Below, one piece after another: positions 25,860 to 35,015 of a stretch of DNA of 52,500 nt. Positions within the stretch are counted from its first letter, which is position 1, and each line of letters begins with the position of its first letter. The translations under genes and the position numbers were made by a program. Source of the DNA: Cristatella mucedo. Lineage: Eukaryota > Bryozoa > Phylactolaemata > Cristatellidae. The notes beneath the pieces are model-generated. The model did no database searches. It saw only the letters and a list, made by a program, of their open reading frames with translations, and was not told where the DNA came from. Location: positions 412,501 to 465,000 of the forward strand of contig WPIO01000085.1 in NCBI GenBank assembly GCA_009760855.2. Reading direction: 5' to 3'.

Positions 25860-27497
25860 TTCGGATTTAAAGCCGCCGTCGAAGCCGCTGCGCTGCTTTC
25901 GCGTCAGCTAGAAGCCACGGGTGCTGGTCGGCCATATTCGGTAATTCAGTAGCACAAGACTCATTCCCAACCCAACTGCGTCCACATCGAGTCTGCGACT
26001 TTGTTTTGCTAAGCGGCAATGACTGAAAAAAGTTGCAGCCACCACAGTTGCTACCGCATTTTCGCTAGATACTGAGCTCGCCGAGTCTTTACCTTCATCG
26101 AAGTTGAACGGCGGTGCTACTAGACCGTTCAGATCTAACGAAAGAACGAAGGCGGCCATTTTGGCGGGAAATCTCGAAACTCAGACAGCAGCAGCAGACG
26201 GACACTCTTGCGGCTTTACCTTCGCTCTAAACGAGAGTCTGACTAGGCTGCTCTTGGCTTGATTCTTTATTTGTATTCTTATTATTTTATATTATGTTAT
26301 TGCATTGCATCATTATCATATATCATATTATCATTATCATTATCATCATTATCATATTATTATGTCTTTATTTGCACTCTTTAGTCTTGTTTTCTATGAA
26401 ACTATAGTTTGCCCGACTCTTTATTTGCCAGCGGCCACGCCTCCGTTGCAGAGAACTTTCAAAGTCGTTTCGACGGAGTCACGATAGTCGTCGCTTGCGT
26501 CATGATATTGCCCGCTTTGCTGCTTAACGGCACCGCCCTCGCGTCCATTTTGATCACCGCGAAGAAGCCGAAGCCACACGTCTACCTCATCGTCAACCTC
26601 ATCGTCACCGACCTGCAGGTGACCGCCGTTTCGGCCGCCCAGGTCGGCACGCTGTTCCAAGCGTTCCACGATGCGTGTGCAGACGACGAGCAGAGGAAGC
26701 CTGCTCGCTGTGCGGCCAACGTGCTGTCTCGCTACTGGAACGTCCTGCTCTACTCCAACATGCTCACGCTGCTGCTGCTCACCGCCGAGCACTTCGTCGC
26801 CTGTCGCTGGCCGTTGCGTCACAGAGCGATGCTCACGCGACGCAAGGTTCTCGTCGGCATCGCCGGCTCTTGGACGCTCGCCTGCTTGCCGGATGTGGCG
26901 GCCGTCGCGATTGAGGCGGCCGGAGACGTCGCCGACGTGGCTTCCGGCAGGGATTTCTGCGACTTCATACACCACCGCAGCCTCGGCTACGAGCGGTGGC
27001 AAGCGTCGGCCGTGTTCGTCTCCGTCGTCACGGTCCTGCTGTCGGCGCTGCTCGGCGTGTACGGCTACATTCTCTGGGTCATACACGCGGCCAGCATAGG
27101 CAAGCTGGAGGCGCGCCGAAAGAGGAACGCCGTCGTGACGTCGCTGCTGCTGATCGGCTCGTGCTGCGCGTCCTACGCTTTCTACTACGTGCTGCAGTTC
27201 AGCGTGGCCCTGGAGCGCACGGCCGAGTCCAGCATGGTCACGGCCTACCGGAAGTTTCTGCAGGCTCTCTTTCCAACGAGTCCGATCGTCATCGACTACG
27301 TGCTGACGGGCGTTCTCGGCGCCATACTGGATCCGCTAATCTACTGCTCGAGGACCAAGGAGGTGAAGAGCTTCCTGACCAGATTCATCTCGATGCGTCA
27401 TCGATCGAGCAGCGGCTCCGCTGGTGGCGCAGCGACCAACCTGACGCCTTTAGCCAGAGAGCAGGCAGCACCTCTAGGCGGAGGAGAGCTTCGCTGA
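22289..27497 (+). CDS. PA-domain seven-transmembrane receptor, 3 exons
   Basis: Proposed exons: 22289-22784 (donor GTGAGT), 24996-25097 (after TTACAG, donor GTGAGG) and 26452-27497 (after GTTGCAG, stop TGA). All junctions are phase 1 and the join is 1644 nt, 547 residues plus stop. Residues 1-31 look like a signal peptide (hydrophobic VVFPVGILVQAILM). Residues about 70-199 form a PA domain close to that of Goliath/RNF130 E3 ligases: GRFGDHSPRE, WIAVLQRGDC (W123), HGAAAVIIYN, then RLVVLLNEG and ALDNGSVAQISI in exon 2. Residues about 205-510 are a rhodopsin-like 7TM domain: N225 in TM1, VTDL (D253) in TM2, EHF (312-314) where DRY is usual, CRWPLRH after it, DPLIY (493-497) in TM7, no CWxP in TM6. 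Exon 3 cannot be a gene alone: a TGA lies in frame at 26397 and its first ATG (26502) is inside TM1. An alternative is a Goliath ligase with a GPCR exon in its intron, but no RING exon is seen. The ligand is unknown; the PA domain would be extracellular. Confidence 0.68.
22876..23072 (+). repeat. Family C, most complete copy, in receptor intron 1
   Basis: From TAACTCCACAAAGTC to GGAAGTAGCAGC without interruption. It serves as the reference for the copies elsewhere in the window. No coding frame. Confidence 0.75.
23205..23965 (+). mobile_element. L2/CR1-type LINE 3' end, best preserved copy
   Basis: An open frame to 23724 covers the reverse-transcriptase C-terminal region with DKDTTSKLVHAFVTSRLDF, LQLVQNSAARLVCRERR, HITPLLADLHWLPVKQRID and NSLPTCIRTSPDLTTFKK, then a 3' UTR with GCAAATGTAAAGCGCCTAGA, AGAGATTAAGTTCTCTGAGG and an (ATT)n tail at 23940-23965. 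The intact frame suggests a fairly young copy. It sits in receptor intron 1 and is flanked by pieces of a minus-strand LINE on both sides. Confidence 0.88.
23966..24450 (-). mobile_element. Minus-strand LINE fragment interrupted by SINE A
   Basis: LINE coding sequence in minus orientation (TAAATAGATGCGCTTTTAG on) runs to about 24150, is broken by a SINE A copy (24157-24320), and continues to about 24450. A short matching minus-strand piece also precedes the plus-strand LINE at about 23185-23212, so the plus LINE inserted into this older copy. Confidence 0.8.
24157..24320 (-). mobile_element. SINE A inside LINE
   Basis: AACAGCCTCTTTTTATATAG at one end and GGATTCGAACCCATGACCTC, the reverse complement of a good B box, then CGCGGCTCACC at the other end. 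Same family as 11352-11537. Confidence 0.85.
24600..24690. repeat. A+T microsatellite stretch in receptor intron 1
   Basis: Short (TA)n and (ATT)n runs with no other content seen. Confidence 0.7.
25572..25735 (-). mobile_element. SINE A in receptor intron 2
   Basis: Reverse-orientation SINE A: ACAGCATCTTTTGCATAGC, GCAGGATTCGAACCC (B-box complement) and GTGCCGTCACGGCTCC. More diverged than the copies at 34174 and 40404. Confidence 0.8.
25740..25865. repeat. (TA)n tract with three embedded ACTTCCG/ACTTCGG units
   Basis: Three TA runs, each followed by ACTTCCGATT, ACTTCCGATT or ACTTCGGATT. Either duplication of a TA-plus-core unit or chance; the core is ETS-like. Confidence 0.7.
26093..26159 (-). 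other. Candidate first coding exon, antisense within receptor intron 2
   Basis: An ATG (26157-26159, minus) in a CCAAAATGGCCGCC context opens 22 codons, beginning MAAFVLSLDLNGLVAPPF, and meets GAAG|GTAAAG, a good donor. The frame also continues as an ORF of 83 codons. I do not recognise the protein. Support is the promoter motif pair just upstream and the donor; against it is its place in another gene's intron and the lack of a second exon. Confidence 0.3.
26150..26173 (-). promoter_or_regulatory. Joined YY1 and E2F sites
   Basis: GGCGGCCATTTTGGCGGGAAA combines a YY1-type GCCATTTT with a consensus E2F site, TTTTGGCGGGAAA (26159-26171). In animals this pairing marks promoters of cell-cycle genes. 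It overlaps the candidate minus-strand ATG. Confidence 0.55.
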
Positions 27498-27687
27498 ACC
27501 GCTCGAGCTCGAAATGGATTGAGTGCAGCCGAGAGAAGAGATGGATTAGAAGGAAACAATCGATCGTAGCCTGAACACACTCCACAGAGCTCGGGCAGCG
27601 CAGCTGCTTTTCGGGTCTCGTTTGCTTAGAGGCATTTTATAGCATTGAAATATTCCACCTCGGTGAGCTGCTCGAAGCTGCGAGCAT

Positions 27688-27907
27688 CAGCTGCCATCTT
27701 TGGAATGGTCAGCTGCCATCTTTGGAATGGTCAGCTGCCATCTTTGGAATGGTCAGCTGCCATCTTTGGAATGGTCAGCTGCCATCTTTGGAATGGTCAG
27801 CTGCCATCTTTGGAATGGTCAGCTGCCATCTTTGGAATGGTCAGCTGCCATCTTTGGAATGGTCAGCTGCCCGCTTTGGAATGGTCAGCTTCCATTTTTG
27901 GACTGTC
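27688..27907 (+). repeat. 22-bp tandem array with E-box, YY1-like and TEAD-like sites
   Basis: Ten units of a 22-bp repeat, the last two diverged. Each full unit contains CAGCTG (E-box), GCCATCTT (YY1-like) and GGAATG (TEAD/MCAT core) in the same order. It starts about 190 bp after the receptor stop codon. Open frames across it are artefacts of a unit repeated without stops. Confidence 0.9.
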
Positions 27908-27959
27908 CCTTTTCCAGAAATCAGTTAAAGTTAAAGCTACAGGTTAGCTGATTTAGAAG

Positions 27960-28110
27960 CCTCATTTATTTGGTGGCAGAGGAACCTTAAATGGCTATCA
28001 CCAGCGCCTTCAGTAGGCAATAAAGGATCACTCACTGCTTGACTCGAACCCATGACCCGTGGGTCGTGAAGTGGGAGCAGTTGATGAACTGACCAACCGC
28101 GCCCCTCTGC
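27960..28110 (-). mobile_element. Degraded SINE A
   Basis: The order of AACCTTAAATGGCTATCACC, CAATAAAGGATC and CTCGAACCCATGACC matches minus-strand SINE A, but the end sequences are poorly kept. An old copy. Confidence 0.6.
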
Positions 28111-29773
28111 CAGAAGCTGCTGCAGCTACTAAGAAAATTACGAGCGTTTAAGGTAGACACCAACTATTTCGGGAAAAACGTCAAGATATCCGAGTGTTTG
28201 AATTAGACTGCCAAGTCGAATATGGGCCGAGAAGTAGACGGCAGACCTCTTTGCCGCGAGAGATAGGAAAGTTTTCGCGCTTATTGAGCTCGCTTTGTCA
28301 TCATGAACGAGCGCGTGTTTCGAGAAGAGAGTTCAAACCTCCGAAAAGCGAGTCGCTAGAAACGCAGCGAACGGGGGGGGGGATGCACGTGAACTGAAGG
28401 CTCAATCGCCAAAGCATGTCGAGCTAGCGGAACGAGGTAGGATGGTGAGGAACAAGGTCAAGGACAGGTAGGCTGGCTCAGGCTAGCGAGTGTGACCTGT
28501 GACCTGTGAGCCGATGTGGTAACTACCCTGTTAACGACAGACCGGATGAACTGCTTCGGTTTGCACCAGTTGCAAACGATTAAGGACTCGGGCCGCGATT
28601 CCTGACGAAAAAAAGGGAATCGTAGCAATCGGGAGGCACGGAAGCGTGAAATTGGTTCGCTGTTATACTCCTGTTAAAGAACGCAGCCCTAATTTTGGCA
28701 GCGTACATTAAGCAAAAGTGGGCGGGCCTCGCCGTGCTGCTTAGTTGCTCATCCAATGTTAGTAAGTTTTGAACAGATCGCCCTGATTACAAATACACGT
28801 CACGGAAGTGATGCTGGATGAGCCAATCTTTGGGTGACGTCTTCCAGCTTGGGTGTGACGCTAGGCTTTCCCGTAGCAATTAGCTTGGCGTTATTATAGT
28901 AAACCTTTAATCAGTCATTAGCTATGTGAGTGAATAAGTAGTCAACGGAGACTGCGAGGGATTAATTAGTCAGATGATGAGCAAGGCTTGGAAGCGTCCA
29001 TGGATCGATAGTGCTGAGTATTCTCTGCATAAATGGGTTACTAAATAATATGTTTATATTGTATTATAATAGGTATATTAAATAGGTCATTGTAGGTTAC
29101 TTAAACCAGGATATTTTTCCCCGATGAGAACGGCCTGGGTGAGAGTCTAGATCGTGGCAAAAATGACAACAGTAACAATAGTAATAGTAATCGTAATAAT
29201 AACTAAAAAAATAAAATTTGGATAGGGCCATCAGGAAACTGAATCACTTTATAAGCGTTTAAATATGCTGCAGAGGACGCACGTCGACGTCGTTAGTGAT
29301 AATATGCCCAGTGTCGTGTCAGCACGAATTAGCACACAAAGAACACATTACGCGGACCCAGCGAATGCTCCGAGGGTTTAGGGTTCGTGAAGAGAAGAGA
29401 AGGTTCGTGAAGAGAAAGAAGGCTTCTTTTTAATGGCTGTCAAGTCTCAATGGATCAAATCTTTAAGTCACTATTCGAAGAATTCACAGGATTCGAGGCT
29501 TCGAGCTTAACGAATTGAGTCCGACAAGCGGACGATAGCGGATGGTATGATACCTAACCTGATTAGGAAGTATTTCAGAAAGAGAGAGTGTGAGAGAGTG
29601 TGAGAGAGGAAGAGAGCCTGAAGCAGGAGTAAGAAGTTAGCTAAAAGTAAAAAATTCTCCAAGTCGCTACGCTGCTTGATGGGGAGTCACGACTGCGAGA
29701 AGTGATTGCGGGATCAAGTGATTGAGTGTTGGCGAGAAGTGATGCAACGTGGCAAATAGCAACTATCACAATA
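28111..29773. other. No gene recognised
   Basis: Unassigned sequence with a G run (about 28372-28381), A+T-rich parts (29040-29110, 29180-29220) and a short GAGAGTGT repeat (29580-29610). No exon with support. Confidence 0.4.
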
Positions 29774-30400
29774 CTAATAATAATAATAACAACAAAAGTA
29801 ATAACACACTTGATAAAGCACCCTCAGAGAACTCAGTCTCTTTCTAGGCGCTTTACATTTGTTGCAAAGGAAGCACGATCGAATGGTTAGTGGTAGCATG
29901 CTCAATAAACAACAAGAATAACATGGTTAGGGATGACATGCACAGGGTCAGCATACAAGTATGGTTAGTGGCAGCATGCACAGTGTCAGTGGGCATAAGC
30001 GAATAAAGGTCGAATCAAGGGGACCCACTAAAATGCTGTCATAAATAGGTGCGTTTTTAATTTCTTTTTAAATGTGGTCAAGTCAGTAGATGTCGTGACG
30101 CAAGTCGGGAGTGAGTTCCAGGTTTTGGGGAGCATACGAGCTAAAGGCACGGTCTCCAAAGGATTTGAGATTTGTATGAGGTACACGCAAATGGTTAGAT
30201 TCCGAAAGGCGGGTGGCATGATATTGCATGCACGTATTGCAATTAATGTATTGCACTTGAACTGCAGAAAATGTTCTCAGATTGAACGACGATAAAACCA
30301 GCTCACTAGCTAGCAAACTTAGTTTAGCCCAGATATTGAGAAGCCAATCCCTCAAAATTGGCTCTGTCTGCATATCTCCAGTAGCATTTGCACGAATTCC
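29774..30400 (-). mobile_element. LINE 3' end, minus strand
   Basis: (ATA)n tail, then CACTTGATAAAGCACCCTCA, AGGCGCTTTACATTTG and a diverged coding part (ACGGTCTCCAAAGGATTTGAG). Coding frames are broken; the 5' part is rearranged after about 30220. Confidence 0.8.
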
Positions 30401-30471
30401 GGGTGTCCTTTTCCAAGGTGGAAGAGGGAGAATTGTGGGACAAATTGTGAAAAGAAGAGTGAGCCGAGCCG

Positions 30472-30518
30472 AGCCCAGGAGGGATAACCCAGAGCACGGG
30501 GGTTGTCCCTCCTGGGCT
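30472..30518. repeat. 19-bp inverted repeat with one wobble
   Basis: AGCCCAGGAGGGATAACCC pairs with 30500-30518 across a 9-nt loop; the single mismatch is a G-T pair. Confidence 0.85.
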
Positions 30519-30539
30519 GCCACTCAGTCTGCCACTGCT

Positions 30540-31560
30540 CGATCTAATTAATGCCTGCGATAGGAATGGCGGTAGGGAGACTGGACGGAAGTTGCTAAAA
30601 TTCTCCTAATTTTTTATTACCTTCTTTATGCCTGACGACGGCCTTTCTAAAGGCTAAAGCCTAAGACATAAAGTGCTGTCCTGAAGTGGAAGCTGGACGT
30701 TTGCAAAAACAAGTTTACAAAACGAAGTATGTTAGGCAATAGCAGCTCTACGTAGCCAACTCATAAAGAGACCTGCTTGGACTGAGAGTCAAGCGCACTG
30801 GTGGTCTACCTGTGGCCTGGAGCTCAAGATAATGAAGCGGTAGCGGGGAACAGAGAAAGGAAGAAGAAGGGGGTCGTAGGTCACTGGTGAAAGGCGGTGC
30901 AGGCGTCGGACCAACTCGAGAGCTGGCGCCTGCATTAATGCGTCACACATTGACGATGATGTCCTGGGGAATAGAATTCGTTTTGCTCTCGGCAACTTCG
31001 TGAAGGGCAACCAAGTCACCCCTGTTGCAGGATGGCCCCAACGGCGATGGCACCTTACTCAGACGCCTTGAGTTCGACTATCCGATGACCTCAGGGACTT
31101 CCTGCTGCCGAAACCCGGAAGACTTCGCTTTGCTAACGCTCAGCGTCGCCTCGTCTTTGCCGTCGGTCCGAGCAGTCGGACGAGGCGACGCTGAGCGTGG
31201 TGAGTTTTCATCAGATGTTTTTCCAGCAGACAGGCGGTTTGCGGAGGCGGTTTCGAATCAACCACTCACGATTGGCTTGCTGGCGGCGCCTTTAACGTCA
31301 AGCGAGTGCAAAGCTGCTACCCCCCTTCCGACAGCACAGCTGCCTTGAGCGATGCATAGGCGCAGAGCTTAGGCTTCGGCGCCAGTGACTTTGACGGCAG
31401 CCACGGTAATGGCGACGGCTGCAATAGCGCTGGCCATGACGGCAGCCATGACGGTTCTCGATCGCTCAATCGTGGCGCTTCGATCCTCATTATTAGCGGC
31501 TCCCAGAATTGTAATATATGTGTTGCTATAGCAACCGACAGGGCGATGTTAAATTTATAA
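30540..31560. other. No gene recognised
   Basis: Around 30625-30670 the run TGACGACGGCCTTTCTAAAGG followed by CTAAAGCC recalls the 3' ends of some retroelements but is too short to place. A GC-rich part (30950-31470) includes the 20-bp inverted repeat at 31136-31198. No supported exon. Confidence 0.35.
31136..31198. repeat. 20-bp perfect inverted repeat
   Basis: ACGCTCAGCGTCGCCTCGTC (31136-31155) returns as its complement at 31179-31198, loop 23 nt. Confidence 0.9.
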
Positions 31561-31916
31561 TTATATTATATTATATTATATTATATTAAATGTATAATAA
31601 TTATTATTTTTCAAGTAAGTTTTCGGATGCTCTTTCAGAACCTGTAACTCGTAACTGTAACTCGTTTTAACACAGCACATCGTGAATCTTGATAATTTGC
31701 ATTTTTATTTTATAATACTTTGTATTACTTAATACTTTCCAAATACTTTCACGTGCTATACATACAGATTGTACAATATTTTCATAGCAACATTATCTAT
31801 GCTAAGTACAATTTAAACATAAGTATTCCTTCATTTAATCAAATGCCCTTAGGCTGCCTTTGCCTCGACTTTCTGCCGTTCGCCATCAGCTGGCGCTCCA
31901 GCACCAAACAGTAATT

Positions 31917-31977
31917 GGCCACCATGTTTAATCGGCCACCATGTTTAATCGGCCACCATGTTTAATCGGCCATCGTG
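31917..31977 (+). repeat. 17-bp tandem array, GGCCACCATGTTTAATC
   Basis: Three exact and one diverged copy. It directly precedes a minus-strand LINE tail. Confidence 0.85.
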
Positions 31978-31981
31978 TTAA

Positions 31982-32255
31982 TATTAATAATAATAATAAT
32001 AATGTACTTGATAAAGCGCCCTCAGAAAACTTAATCTCTTTCTAGGCGCTTTACATCTGCTGCAAAGGAAAATGCAATTGAATGGTGAGTAAAATCATGC
32101 TTGATAAACAAACAAAATGAATGATATGGTTAGGGGTGACATGCACGGGGTCAGCATGCAAATGTGGTTAGTAGCAGCATGCACAGTGTCAGCACGCATA
32201 AGCACATCAAGGACGAATCACAGGGACCCACTAAATGCTGTCCTAAATAGACCAG
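31982..32255 (-). mobile_element. LINE 3' tail, minus strand
   Basis: (AAT)n, CTTGATAAAGCGCCCTCAG, AGGCGCTTTACATCTGC and on to GGGACCCACTAAATGCTGTC. It breaks at CTAAATAG, the same place at which other LINE copies here are interrupted. Confidence 0.85.
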
Positions 32256-32258
32256 ATT

Positions 32259-32690
32259 GTGACGTTAGCATCGGTTTTGGAGCAACAAAAGCATCACAGT
32301 TGTGATCAACGTCACCTTCAGTTGAACTCGAATTACTGTCGGTCAATAAAGCATCAAGTGTACCAGATGGAACAGGAACTCCCACCTCATCGCTGTGCGG
32401 TACAGGTTGCATCGCTGACGTTAGATTTGGATATTAAATTGTATGCTTATTCTTCTATATGGTCAGTTTGCTCTCTCCAAATCATCGGTGCTCTAAATGG
32501 CATGCGTTTGCTTTGACCTTGAAACCACTGTTTCAAAAATTTGAACACAATGCTAGCACACCGTATAAAGTCTAATCCTCTTTTCCCAGTTTGCATCCGA
32601 AGTAGGCGTGACAGCTTGACTGCTTGATTAATGTAGTAAGCGGTAGCCGCCACTGTTTTGTTGAGATTCTCCAACAGATGTAACATAATA
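32259..32690 (-). pseudogene. Decayed fragment with WREQ / PVPHSDE motifs
   Basis: One frame gives FKFLKQWFQGQSKRMPF followed by PMIWREQTDH; a second gives YPNLTSAMQPVPHSDEV with a stop just before it (KHTI then a stop codon). I recall similar pairs (MPFxxPMIWRExxxH, then YPNxxSAxxPVPHSDE) from repeated invertebrate hypothetical proteins thought to belong to mobile elements. The cysteine-bearing part between the two is missing or frameshifted. Function unknown. Confidence 0.5.
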
Positions 32691-33263
32691 TATACGAAGA
32701 ATTCTTACACTTCCTTGATATTGTAAATAATAAATATCCGTTGATCTAAATAGCTATGTAAACCAACAAAATGGCCAACTATTCTACAAAAATAACACAA
32801 CATTCCTGTCATGAAGTGACTGTAACAAGTAAACCTTAATGAAAGGCAATTTCATTATACGCAATGCATAATGTCAAAGTGCATCCCGATCTTTGATAAC
32901 AAATCTACCAAGCCTGACGAGCCAAAGCGAAATAAAATTCACCATAAGTCATCATTTGTGATGTATGTTTGTAGAATAATAGCAAGTTCCGCCAGCTGCC
33001 GACCGAAATAGCAATCCTTCTGCTGTTGCTGCTGCTGGCGCTCACTGGTTCCACTGGCATCGGCTTTCGGGGACGTCATATTGTATCTATAGCTATATTG
33101 ATATATTGATAGAATAGATATAAATATCACTATGCAAAAATGTATATTAATATATAAATATCAATATCTTATATACTATATTATATAATTATAATATATA
33201 GTTATTAGTATAAAGTAAAATAGTAAAGTGTTTAAGATATATATATATATATATATATATATA
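32691..33263. other. A+T-rich spacer, no gene
   Basis: A+T-rich with a (TA)n run at 33238-33262. A short CTG-type run lies at about 33020-33040. Nothing supported as coding. Confidence 0.4.
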
Positions 33264-33950
33264 CAGTCGACCCTCGTTTATCGCGGCTAAACAGTTCCAG
33301 ACTCTACCGCGATAGGCGAATTTCTGCCAAGTAGGATTCTTGATTTGTAAATCAAATATTTTCGTAGTTAGAGCGTAGAAGACCTGTTCATGACCCTCTA
33401 AATACGGTTTTTAACATTATTAAAGCCCCGGACGTAAAAAAACACCCCTCTAGTCACCATTACACTAGTATTACCAAATATATTAGACGCAATAAGAGAA
33501 AATAAGACATATTAGACGTTACAAACATCGTATTGTTATTATTGTAGATTTAATTGCACGCAAACAATTCTTACGCACAAACACCAAGCTGTGAAAATAA
33601 TGCGTTTGGTGATGAAGCGATTAAGATGAAGAGATGTACAGCGCAGCAAAGACGAGCAAAGAGGCTACGACTCCTCTGAAGGCCCGGCTTCAGTAGGAGA
33701 GTCTTCAGGTGGGGCAGTATCTTCAACAGATGCGTCGTCATCTTCTTCCGCGTTTCGTATGTGCAGTAATTTTAGTTTTAATTGTAATACAGGGGTGTAT
33801 AATTGACTCAGACAAACGAGCGCGAGCTGTATCATTTTCTCTATTTCGATAAACTTTTTAATGAATATACGAAGTGAAGCCGCGAAAGTGAAGTCGTGAA
33901 GTCTGACTGAATCGGTAGCGAAAGTCGAAGCGCGAAGTGGCGAGGGACGG
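33264..33950. mobile_element. Non-autonomous DNA element with Tigger/pogo-like ends
   Basis: The left end CAGTCGACCCTCGTTTATCG follows TATA and is of the CCTCGTTTATCGCGG type; the right side has GAAGCGCGAAGTGGCGAGGG, the decayed complement. Between them a minus-strand acidic stretch (GAAGAAGATGACGACGC) resembles a transposase C-terminal tail. No transposase core remains. Confidence 0.55.
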
Positions 33951-34173
33951 TAATGCGTTTTTAGTACTGCTATAATTATTATGATCTGATATTTAATTTA
34001 CGATTTAATATCCAACTATAACCGTATCTATTGTATAATGTAGAGGCTCAGCGCCGCCGCAGAGTCGCCGCGGTGCAGCGGCGCCGACGAGCCGCCCACG
34101 AACGCCTCTGCGAACGCTTCCTGAAAGCTCGTGTCGTCTCGCCTCGACGGATGCGCTGACGAGTCTCACCTAG

Positions 34174-34336
34174 CTGATTAAACAGCCTCTTTTTGTATAG
34201 CGACAGAAGAGCCCTTATGGCTATCACCACCGCTTGCAGTGGCGATAAAGAATCGCCCACCGAAGGAATCGAACCCCCGACCTCGGGACCGAGGTCGTGA
34301 AAGCAACCGCCTTACCTAGTGCGCCATCACGGCTCA
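34174..34336 (-). mobile_element. SINE A, minus strand
   Basis: AACAGCCTCTTTTTGTATAG to GCGCCATCACGGCTCA with GAATCGAACCCCCGACC as the B-box complement. Confidence 0.88.
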
Positions 34337-34364
34337 TCGTATAAATAATAATGACAATATTAAT

Positions 34365-34490
34365 AATAATAATAAATTTAATATAGCGCGCTCAGAGAAC
34401 TTAATCCCTTTCTAGACACTTGACCTTTGCTGCAAGGGAAGCGCGATCGAATGGTCAGTGGTAGCAGGCTCTTAATGACAACAAGCTTAA
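34365..34490 (-). mobile_element. LINE 3' tail, minus strand
   Basis: (AAT)n then GCGCTCAGAGAACTTAATC, TGACCTTTGCTGCAAGG and GATCGAATGGTCAGTGGTAG. It faces a plus-strand LINE fragment at 34740-35015 across GC-rich sequence. Confidence 0.8.
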
Positions 34491-34494
34491 GCTT

Positions 34495-34739
34495 AAGCCG
34501 GCAGAGAAGAGGCCGGGCCGGCGGGCGGCGCGGTGTTGCTTCATGGGATAGCCGGCGTCGGGGGCTCCTGAGCGGAAAGACGACTCGCTGTCCCGGGGTC
34601 GTTGCCCGCCCACGAGCTTCGGCGAATTGGCAGGGCGCCGACATTCCGCAGCGAGCCGGCCGCCTGCTGGCAGCCGGCTCGCTGCCAGCAGGCGGCCAGG
34701 CTACCTGGCGCGCTGCAATGTTATCATCAGATCTACTCC
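34495..34739. repeat. GC-rich block with 17-bp hairpin
   Basis: GGCCGCCTGCTGGCAGC (34658-34674) and its complement (34681-34697) with a 6-nt loop; an outer GCGAGCCGGC / GCCGGCTCGC pair allows an alternative fold. The block is unlike the A+T-richer LINE pieces on either side. Confidence 0.75.
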
Positions 34740-35015
34740 CCCGCCACCGGGCCGTAGCATCATCGGCCGTCCGCTTTTCGGAAGCTAACCGTTCACCTAT
34801 GCCTCGTACAAACCTCGAATCCTGTGAAGACAGCACATTTAGTTCGTATCCTCCCAAAGCCTGGAACTCACTCCCGACTTGCGCCAGGACATCACCTGAC
34901 GTGACCACAATTAAAAAGGACTTAAAAACGCACCAATTTACAACAGCACTTAGTGGGTTCCCGTGATTCGTCCTGTATGTGCTTATGCGTGCTGACACTG
35001 CTGCATGCATGCACC
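34740..35015 (+). mobile_element. LINE coding 3' end, plus strand
   Basis: Codes for FSSYPPKAWNSLPTCARTSP and the end of the LINE frame, then GTGATTCGTCCTGTATGTGC. It ends about 25 bp before the PA-type exon at 35040. Confidence 0.82.

Noticed and set aside
26502-27497. Intronless GPCR gene starting at the first in-frame ATG
   Set aside because: That ATG lies inside TM1, and the open frame continues upstream through an acceptor site to a stop at 26397, so the N-terminus must come from another exon.
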